From the NCBI RefSeq assembly GCF_000003605.2, contig NW_003118938.1, positions 129,731-143,624 on the forward strand: a stretch of DNA of 13,894 nucleotides, read 5' to 3'. Under the pieces are notes generated by a model, which was given only the letters and a program-made list of their open reading frames with translations, ran no database searches and was not told the DNA's origin. Shown piece after piece: positions 7,137 to 13,894 of this stretch (the stretch's first letter is position 1; the number at the start of each line of letters is the position of its first letter). This stretch comes from Saccoglossus kowalevskii. Taxonomy: Eukaryota; Hemichordata; Enteropneusta; Harrimaniidae. A program made the translations under genes and the position numbers.

Positions 7137-10100
7137 GTAAGTATACATCTAATTTGTCCATATTGTAAAATGTACAATTAAAGGTACATTTAATTTTTCA
7201 GATGATTTTATTGGCTCCCATGAAGTAGCTATGTGTAGGCTTCTCCCAAGATCATTATATAAAAAGGGGCCCTCCTACTCTATAATTTTTGATAAAAAAA
7301 AGCTAAATTATAACACTGAAGATAATGAAGGTGATTATCATATTATGTTGTTATGCATATTAGCCGATACACCATTATGTTTATTTCCTGTTTTTTTCTT
7401 CAAATACAAATATTGTTAAATATACAAGTCAGTGAATAACACTGCAGAGCAGTTTTGTGTATTTAAAATTTATTTTTTTCATGAAGTTATTAACTAAAAT
7501 ATGGCATACCGTAAAAACTCGATTAATTCGCGCACCCATTTTATTTTCGAACGCTAATTTTTAAATGTATCCTTTTAATTCGCGGCATTCAAAAACATGT
7601 TTAAAATTGTATCCTATTAATTCGCGGGCCAGAATAAAGTGGATAGTTCAGAATATATTGCATGAAGACATTAAAAATATACATTTTGTTCGAGTTTTTA
7701 TGTTATCAGTACTTGGTGGAGCCATAGTGTAGCCGCAATCACGGACAATCTCAGTCATCACAGCCTTTCAGTTAGCTCAGACCACTAGATTTGACCTGAA
7801 AAAAATCACTTCCTCCACGACACTACAGATGTTGGACAAGATTATTACTTAGTCGATAAATATCCATCGGTCAGCACATCGATTGCGAATGATGGAAAGC
7901 TTAGTACAGGGCTTTTCGTCGCTGGTCCATAGGGTTGCATCGACACTACCGCCCGATAGTGCGTAAATTGACATTTTTGATTGGTTGGGCGTTTGACCTC
8001 GTGTCACATTTTCATTATACCAGATTCAGTAAAAACACAGAGTTAAGCGGTCATGTATGTTCTATAAATCTAACCTTGCAAACATAATCTTGTACTGACA
8101 TGTTTTTTGTCCAAAAAAGACGTTCCCTTTCATTTAACCCCCAGTTAACTCTTCGCGTTCATGGTATTTGTGAGAGTTGAAAGATTTTTTGAACAAATGA
8201 CAAGTAACTATATTGATTTGCGTCAAGCTGGGTGGCCCGAATTTAAATATCAGTGCATGAACTCTGGAGGTCATTGCCCAATGCCGCACGTAATTCAAAC
8301 GCGTGGTTATTAGAGTTCAGTCAAAATGTACGTGAATAATGCGATTGAAGTGTGCTGCCCAGAGTTTATTATATTATAGTAAAATTTAATTTGACGTATG
8401 ATATGTTTATGTTTGCGTAATTATTACAAATGCAACGCATTATCAAGTCGGTGATATTGGAATATTCACAGACCCAATGCCCCTGGTCGGTGCCCTAACA
8501 ATAGTAAAAAAAAACTAATTATCATAGCATGAAAGCAATACATTCCGAAGTTGAAATATTCAGAGCCGATACAATATTGTAAACAAGTTTGCGTAATTAG
8601 AAAAGCAGTGCACTAAGTAAACAACGTTGATATATTCAAAGCCAGTACATAGTTGGATACAGTACCGTCGGATATAATAAAAATTTTACTAGATTGACGT
8701 GCGGGCACGAAAGAAAAAGGTTGCTAAGGTAACGCGCCAGTTCAGTGCGTGACTTGGGGTCAAACTTCGGTCAACACACACTTGATGTCAGCATCGCCGC
8801 GCAGCAAGTTTTGCAAAGAAGTACTTGAAGTTCAATTGTGTCTCAAAATGATGTCACTGATCACTCAGTTGTCGCAGCTCGTGTTGTGTCATGTCCACGA
8901 TGCACCCTGTTTCGACTTTGGCTTGCTTTTCCTTCTTAGTACATGTTCTTGTTCACGTAAAATGCAACCTCTCACCAATGTATTAAACACTTTGAATTTA
9001 TACTTTGCATGATAATATTTGGTCAACACAAAACATTATCTTTTCTAAACATTTTCTGAGACCATTTTTATCAACGCAGGGTTATTTTTCCAGACAAGAT
9101 GGGCTTCGTAATATCTGCCATAACATCACCCGGGCGATCTTTTGGTCCACATTTTTCTAAAAAAAATCGAATCCTCCATAAGATCGCCCAGAGCGGGGTA
9201 TCAGTCGAATCCGGTAGATAAAAGTGCTTGACAAAAAAACAAAACAATCGAGCAAGCAATAAACACATGGCTACAAAAATGCAATCAACGGGGCAGAAGA
9301 CCACCTTATCCGAAGCAACACTGAAATAGCAGAAATCATTGCCGATCTGCTTTTAAACGACGACGACGAAGATGGTGATTGGTTTGACGGCTTCACTGCT
9401 GACGACCTGTCGAACAATTGATAATTTGTGTCTGACGTACTGGCAGTGGCAGTGCAGCCAGACGGCTACATTGTAGCCACGTGTTCATTGTTTGTTTGTG
9501 TACAGAGTGACCTTTGCCATTTCACTGTTCCATTTCAAGTGTATCATGGTGCGTGGTCCTTGATGCATCGCGTGTTCTCTGCCTGACTATACGCCATAAA
9601 ACAACGTCCTGTCATCGTGTTCATTGGAAAACAAAACAAATCACTAATAAATTTATGAAAACAGCTCCTTTTTGAATCGTTCTAAAAGTACTCTTTTAAT
9701 TCGCACAACAAAAACCAATAATTTCCGTTTTTACGCTATTCATTCGCACACTTGAAAAAAATAATTATTTTTACTACCGCGAATTTATCAGTTTTTACGG
9801 TAGTGTGTCTAATTAGGATGTGTCATGGAATAAAAGGAGTGTTTGTAATGAGTGTTGATCTTCAAAATGTCCTTACAATTTACTCTAAAATTAAATATTT
9901 TCAGAAAAAGCAAAATCTCATTAAATAAGTCTGAAAGATCATGCATTACAATATTACATTTCAATAATTTATACATGTAAGTATAAATAAGTATGTCTGC
10001 CTGGAAATAAATACTGTGTTTGCTAGTAGTGCATTCACTTATATACATCACAGAATTGTCTGTGGTCAAAATAAGTAATTTTAATAATCCAGTATACAAT

Positions 10101-13047
10101 GGAGGTGCACTTTTCATGGAGTAATATGGCAAGTCGGAAAGAATTTAAATGAGTATGTTTGTCTCAAATTAAATAATTTGGAAAGATATACAGAAAAATA
10201 TAACGTCTGAACAATAAAAAAAAGTGTGTACGGTATTTATATCTAAATTTTCCGAAAATTTTGTGGTATACAAGTAGTATATCCTTAATGCTATACATGT
10301 ATATGATAATTTTATAAGTATGTTGTGATGAAAGAAGTTACTTGTAAACATGAAATAATTAATATTTTTGTTCTTAAAAATGATACAAGCTGTAATCATA
10401 TTACTTTGATTTAGTTTTCTAAAAGATTTAAAAAATCTAGATATGAATGATTTATTTATTTATACATGTATGAGAAAGTATGGTAATTTAAAAAGCATTT
10501 AGCTGAAAAGCTGACACGATTCAAGAAATAAATAAATAAAAAAAGTCAGATTGTGCTTGTGTTGTTGCTAACATATGTACACATTTTCTGGGCTGCTGAT
10601 TAATTATGCAGCATTTACTACATAGTACACCTTATGTCTAGGTCTTGAACTTCAGAGGCATTGAAGAATTTGGCTTGATGCCCAATGACTTTGTCTTGTA
10701 TATGTGCTAGGGCCATTTTTAATATTTTGGCCTTGAAAATGTCTGCTCTCGCAACTCAGAAGTTCATGTCCCAAATGCCTACATGTCTGCATGATCTCAA
10801 TGTGTTGTTAACCACTATATACTATTTCTGTTCTGTATGCAGACCATCAAGTTCTCAACCCAAACCTGAACCAAAAGAATCTGCCAACCATAATATATTC
10901 AGTAATGATGGAAGTTTTCTTGCACAATTTAAAAAAATGCAGCAAGGTATGCAGCAAAGTGACAAAGGTAAGGCTGAAAAGGCAGTAATCATTCACAAGA
11001 TTTTAATTAATTTTGATTTTTTTTGCTGATATACAATAAAACCCGATAAATTAAATTCATGTAAAGTCGTCATTGACTTCATCGTAAAACATTTTCTTGT
11101 GGTTACATTAACCCAAAGCAGTTTTCATACATTCTCTTTCAAACTTGGATATTTTATTAACCAGTATGAGATCTCAGCAAAAATGTTTGATCATTTGCAA
11201 ATATTATCAATCACTATAAAAACAGATGATTTCTTCATCCATGTGTTCGATGTAGTGTGTGAATCATTTATTTATCAGTTACGAGGACTTGTTCAAACAC
11301 TGGTCCATTGCAAGACTGGTTTATAGAGGGAATGTGGTATTTAGCAATTCATCATGGTTTGTCTGATGTACATGCATTCCTGAATAAAAGAACTGAATTT
11401 ATTTCACCTGTGATTTTACAGGCAAAGATGTTTCCTCAGGATCATCAACAAAGTCAAAAGCTGCAACAGCAACCAAACCAATCATTATTGGTAAAAAGAT
11501 TGGTGGTATGAAGCTAGAATTAAAGAAGACACCACCAAACATAAGCACTAAGACATCATTATCAAGAGCTGATGTCTTTGAAGATCCTGATCAGAACGAA
11601 TCAAATGGTAATTTGCATATTTTTTATACCCTGGGTTAAATTGCCGAAGACCAACATCACAGAAAATTTGAGGTTTCTTGTACATTGTCAAAGCTTGTTT
11701 TATTACATTTCTAATTACTAACGATAAAATGCTTGGTTATCTATTAGAAGGGTTCTGTCGATAGCTATGGCTTAGACCTATGTATGTACCTTGTGTTATT
11801 ATGTTTCATTGTTATGATCTGCTGCTGACTGACCCCTTTTTAACCACTGAGTAATTCTGAAATGCACTCTTTCAAAAAAAAAGTAGTTCAATGCCAATCT
11901 CAAATGTAGTGTAGTAGGTGCAGAGTGTTTATTAGTTTGATGTGAGTATTGTATAATGGTCCAGATATATGCTTCATTGTTTTGTTGTTTGTTTTGGTCG
12001 GATGTCAACCCTTATAGCTATTAAAATCGGGTGTGCTCGCCTGCATTTATCAACTCGGTGCTTATAGGAGTCCTTTAAGTTTCTCCGCCAGAGGACCCAG
12101 AGACCAAACAGGTAGTGGAACAACTGGCTAAGTTTGTTGCAGAGGGAGGAAATGAAGTTGAAGAAATAGCCATTGAACGAAACAAAGACAATCCAGCATT
12201 TTGGTAAGAATGGTACATTGTATTCAAATTAATAAAAATATGAATAGTTGTTTTGTCAGCAAATCAGTTGAGTTAGGGTTATCTTAAATATAATAGTGCA
12301 CATTTCACTTGAAGTAACACTGTTTTCAGAATTTTGCATGTGCCTATTTTACTTTTCTATTATTGTTCTTTGTTCTCTGGCTGGTCTTTTCCTCATTGCA
12401 AACTATGTTATATTCAGTTAAAAACAGAAGTCCAAATAAAAAAAAATGATGCATTTCTGTTATCCTGACCTTGCCAGATTTTTCATGCTGACCCTGTATC
12501 TATGTATGGCTGAATTGGAAATGCAAAATGGGTCCTTGTTGGTAGACCTTTCAGCTCTACTAGAAAGTCTTCATTTTTGAACCAAAATATCAACCTGTAC
12601 ATGCAAGATTTGGTATTTGATTGAAAAAATGCTCTCATACATGTAACTGTATGGGCCAAGCATAATTAATTAAGAATAATTAATTAATTTGACCTAAACT
12701 ATGGTCATGGCTTGGTCTCACAGTTGTAGCAGTACATTATCATCACAAATAAACATATACCGTATGTATGACCAATTATTGATAGATAATTTTGACCACT
12801 CTTTCAATTCACTAGCTTGACTGTAGCTTGACTTTCAGCATATTTTAAAAAATGGCTGATATCAGTTTGTGTAAACATTTGTTATTCTACACACAGGTTA
12901 GATGATAATAATATCACATATGATACATATCAGAGTTTTGTCATTATTTGGTTTATTACAGGTTCCTTTACAAACACAACAGTAATGAATATAAATATTA
13001 TAAACATCTATTGAAGCAGTTACAGAAAAATTCAAATCCACATGAAG
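6940..13047 (+). CDS. SUGP1: SUGP1 (splicing factor 4), N-terminal half in five coding exons, 3' end off the right edge
   Basis: Joining 6940-7136, 10843-10967, 11422-11607, 12080-12203 and 12962-13047 gives 239 residues plus one base in one frame. Landmarks match human SUGP1 in order: an N-terminal charged helix with [17 protein letters not shown] (about residues 24-40), [14 protein letters not shown] (about 84-97), [10 protein letters not shown] (about 127-136), RADVFEDPD, and then the first SURP domain at about 181-228 with [19 protein letters not shown] and [21 protein letters not shown]1 is a nuclear spliceosome factor that interacts with SF3B1 and, through its C-terminal G-patch, works with the helicase DHX15 in branch-site selection. 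The second SURP domain and the G-patch are beyond the window. Junctions are GT-AG; one donor (GTTGGT, 13048) is weak. Confidence 0.93.
7137..7506 (+). other. SUGP1: SUGP1 intron 2, segment before the transposon
   Basis: Starts with GTAAGT and is AT-rich. The open stretch at 7231-7419 begins inside it and has no recognisable features. Confidence 0.6.
7523..7626 (+). repeat. Left subterminal repeats of the transposon (three TTAATTCGCG)
   Basis: TTAATTCGCG occurs at 7523-7532, 7575-7584 and 7617-7626. The second and third lie within a longer repeat beginning GTATCCT. Repeated subterminal motifs are typical transposase-binding sites; the role here is inferred. Confidence 0.75.
8411..8660. repeat. 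Divergent internal repeats in the transposon
   Basis: GTTTGCGTAATTA occurs at 8411 and again at 8587, each followed by GATAT, AATATTC or ATATTCA, and CAGACC or CAGTAC-like sequence. A middle copy lacking its start lies near 8525-8586 (GAAATATTCAGAGCC). It is probably a decayed 60-100-bp tandem repeat. Confidence 0.45.
9263..9421 (+). pseudogene. Relic C-terminal end of a pogo-like transposase
   Basis: The frame is open from after a TAA at 9260 to TGA at 9419-9421. It includes [13 protein letters not shown], then an Ile/Leu-rich stretch, then [18 protein letters not shown]. Pogo/jerky-type transposases commonly end with CGISNALDGTEDD-like residues and an acidic tail, so this fits by position, composition and motif. 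There is no start codon or catalytic domain in frame. The assignment is by eye and could be wrong. Confidence 0.5.
9464..9478. repeat. Small perfect hairpin (GGCTAC-ATT-GTAGCC)
   Basis: Six-bp arms directly after the transposase-like stop codon, next to GGCAGTGGCAGTG. It may be incidental. Confidence 0.35.
9696..9748 (+). repeat. Right subterminal repeats of the transposon
   Basis: TTAATTCGCA (9696-9705) and TTCATTCGCA (9739-9748) match the left motif in the same orientation. The terminal copy (CGCGAATTTATC, 9779-9790) is inverted as expected for a TIR. Confidence 0.65.
9803..10842 (+). other. SUGP1: SUGP1 intron 2, segment after the transposon
   Basis: Very AT-rich with short ATTT and AAAT runs (10446-10460, 10527-10540). 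The open stretches at 9809-10132 and 10169-10399 on the minus strand are composition artefacts. I see no conserved element until the pyrimidine tract before 10842. Confidence 0.6.
10843..10967 (+). CDS. SUGP1: SUGP1 second coding exon
   Basis: 125 nt between acceptor TGTATGCAG (10842) and donor GTAAGG (10968). It completes an Ala codon, then encodes a Pro/Ser/Lys linker and [14 protein letters not shown], which matches the ANDGSFLQQFLKLQ-type motif of vertebrate SUGP1. It is preceded by the large transposon-bearing intron. Confidence 0.92.
10968..11421 (+). other. SUGP1: SUGP1 intron 3 (454 nt)
   Basis: GT-AG intron. An open stretch at 11099-11326 lies inside it without motifs. No repeat is seen. 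Confidence 0.7.
11422..11607 (+). CDS. SUGP1: SUGP1 third coding exon
   Basis: 186 nt between acceptor TTTTACAG (11421) and donor GTAATT (11608). It encodes a low-complexity Ser/Thr/Lys linker, then [10 protein letters not shown] and [13 protein letters not shown]. The last segment parallels the SVF.SPDEDEE region just before SURP1 in vertebrates. Phase 1 on both sides. Confidence 0.9.
11608..12079 (+). other. SUGP1: SUGP1 intron 4 (472 nt)
   Basis: Begins GTAATT and ends in AAG, a less common acceptor trinucleotide. The minus-strand open stretch at 11799-12008 is not recognised as a gene. Confidence 0.65.
12080..12203 (+). CDS. SUGP1: SUGP1 fourth coding exon (first part of SURP1)
   Basis: From the acceptor AAG at 12079 it encodes [15 protein letters not shown] and then [19 protein letters not shown] to the donor GTAAGA at 12204. 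VSPPE just before the SURP helix is also present in human SUGP1, which favours this acceptor. A second, pyrimidine-rich acceptor (CCGCCAG, ending at 12091) lies 12 nt downstream in the same frame and would remove VSPP. Both are possible. Confidence 0.88.
12204..12961 (+). other. SUGP1: SUGP1 intron 5 (758 nt)
   Basis: GT-AG. AT-rich, with AATTAATTAAG and TAATTAATTAAT near 12663-12689. No other feature is seen. Confidence 0.65.
12962..13047 (+). CDS. SUGP1: SUGP1 fifth coding exon (end of SURP1)
   Basis: 86 nt after TTTATTACAG (12961). It completes a Trp codon and encodes [17 protein letters not shown], the second half of the SURP fold, then Lys-Gln-Leu-Gln and a polar tail. The donor is GTTGGT at 13048, weak at +3 to +5. 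Reading on past it adds about 20 hydrophobic residues before a TAA, so the weak donor is the better model. Confidence 0.88.
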
Positions 13048-13178
13048 GTTGGTTTTACTATATGGTTTTCATATTTTATCTTTTGTTTCCTCGCATCAGC
13101 AAGTAATTGTAGGTAACTGTAGTTTTCAGTATTAACCAAAATGCCTGGATATTGTCATAATTTTTAATTTGGCTGATT

Positions 13179-13347
13179 GGTGGCCATTTTGTTTTAATGA
13201 ATGTGGTTCTAAGGCATATGTCTGACATGCTTTAACTGAATATGTTCAAATTTTATATATTCATCGTAAATAATGTCATAGATATACAGATGTATGGGTT
13301 TGACAATTTGATTCAAAATGGCAGACCGGTGGCCATTTTGTTTTAAT
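13179..13347. repeat. Duplicated 20-bp motif in SUGP1 intron 6
   Basis: GGTGGCCATTTTGTTTTAAT occurs at 13179-13198 and again exactly at 13328-13347. The flanks are also alike (GGCTGATT / GGCAGACC before, a GACTGAATAT-like run after). CAAAATGGCC-type words are common in dispersed invertebrate repeats. Confidence 0.65.
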
Positions 13348-13415
13348 TAATGCTGTTTGACGATCAGTTACAATATGACTGACTGAATATCAATAATGTT
13401 AAAAAGTTATCATAA

Positions 13416-13894
13416 TCAAGCATCAGCTTCTGGATCCATATTTCTGACACGTTTATGTTCAAAGTATTGGCGATCCGCTCCGCTAGGATTGCCCTTATAA
13501 TCACTTTTGTCGTTTTGTGTGTGTTTCTGTGTGTGTACATTTCCAGTGTTTTCACGTATGATTTCTTCTGTGATTTTTTTGGCTTGGCCGAATTCGTTCA
13601 AACTTGGCAGGTAGGTCACACCTTCACCCTAGTTATTAGGAAAAATCTAAAAAAAATGTTTGGCCCACCGTTGCCATAGCAACAGCCAAAAAACTGATTT
13701 TTGGATAGCTTCGCGCCAAATGTATCTCCTCCTACAAATTTGGGATAAAACACTTCAGACATAGCTCATTCTATTCAGCTTGAGTGTGGGCACAAAGTTA
13801 CTATTTGAATTTTTGATATCTGTTTTCATTACCGAGAAATTTGACCCCAAAGTTGGGGTAACTTTTCACCAGCAACGGCTTGTAACTCCTCTGT
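13416..13894 (-). repeat. Unclassified, possibly repeat-derived stretch in SUGP1 intron 6
   Basis: The minus strand is open for 67 codons at 13619-13416 and less AT-rich than the surrounding intron. The sequence upstream of it on that strand (13894-13620) has phrases such as GACCTACCTGCCAAGTTTGA, which recall dispersed metazoan repeats. ACCCCAA-AG-TTGGGGT (13844-13859) is a perfect 7-bp hairpin. A GT-rich tract at 13517-13538 lies in the open stretch. No protein family is recognised. No VSPPE-type SUGP1 exon was found here. Confidence 0.35.

Larger units (their letters stand above)
7509..9800. mobile_element. 2292-bp TA-flanked DNA transposon, probably pogo/Tigger-like, decayed
   Basis: CCGTAAAAACT at 7509-7519 and its exact reverse complement at 9790-9800 form the termini, each flanked by TA (7507-7508 and 9801-9802). 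The TIRs extend about 23 bp with one gap, through ATTCGCG. TA duplication is the hallmark of the Tc1/mariner/pogo group. Near the right end a short plus-strand frame has the acidic tail expected of a pogo-type transposase (listed separately). No complete DDE domain or HTH can be read, so the copy is non-autonomous or long dead. It sits in SUGP1 intron 2 in a neutral position. Confidence 0.85.

Noticed and set aside
8749-9012. 87-codon plus-strand ORF inside the transposon
   Set aside because: No DDE or HTH motifs. The opposite strand at about 9006-8900 also reads open with a basic run, so the coding strand is undecidable and neither is convincing.
9071-9304. 77-codon minus-strand ORF inside the transposon
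   Set aside because: Antisense to the more plausible transposase tail, with no family motif.
9809-10399. Two minus-strand ORFs in SUGP1 intron 2
   Set aside because: Very AT-rich, Ile/Tyr/Phe-rich translations typical of chance frames.
10685-11029. 114-codon ORF containing the SUGP1 exon at 10843
   Set aside because: Only 10843-10967 is exonic, bounded by clear acceptor and donor; the flanks are intron read-through.
13364-13679. Three overlapping ORFs on both strands
   Set aside because: Mutually overlapping and without family motifs; kept only as one unclassified region on the minus strand.

Overview
The window is nuclear DNA from a metazoan, probably a marine invertebrate deuterostome or lophotrochozoan such as a mollusc, hemichordate or amphioxus-like animal. 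The support is two conserved animal genes split by GT-AG introns into short exons, AT-rich introns of about 0.4 to 3.7 kb, and decayed eukaryotic transposons between exons. No bacterial operon, rRNA or CRISPR signal is visible. The taxon is inference; nothing fixes the species.

Two genes are readable, both partial and arranged head to head. Positions 54-2595 on the minus strand carry the first three coding exons of SMN (survival motor neuron protein). They cover the N terminus, the Gemin2-binding helix and a lysine/arginine-rich segment; the Tudor domain and C-terminal YG box lie beyond the left edge. From a CCAAT-rich promoter at about 5544, a likely noncoding exon ends at 5766. Plus-strand coding exons at 6940-13047 then encode the first 239 residues of SUGP1 (SURP and G-patch domain-containing protein 1), through its first SURP domain. 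The second SURP and the G-patch lie beyond the right edge. SMN assembles spliceosomal snRNPs and SUGP1 acts in 3' splice site and branch-point recognition, so the pair is functionally related. About 3 kb separates the two 5' ends, so a single compact bidirectional promoter is not shown.

Region by region: 1-2595 is SMN, with a 31-bp minisatellite (723-1208) close upstream of exon 2, hairpins, and a foldback element with telomere-like motifs in intron 1. 2596-5540 is intergenic, with a 120-bp tandem duplication, a 305-bp foldback/MITE-like element and a dead LINE reverse-transcriptase fragment. 5544-6911 is the SUGP1 promoter, probable 5' UTR exon and intron 1. 6912-13047 is SUGP1, whose large second intron carries a 2292-bp TA-flanked transposon relic, probably pogo/Tigger-like. 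13048-13894 is the next SUGP1 intron, with short duplicated repeats and an unclassified open stretch on the minus strand.

I found no convincing new multigene system. The best leads are the SMN intron minisatellite, the in-frame tandem acceptors of the SUGP1 exon at 12080, and the transposon with its repeated subterminal motifs.
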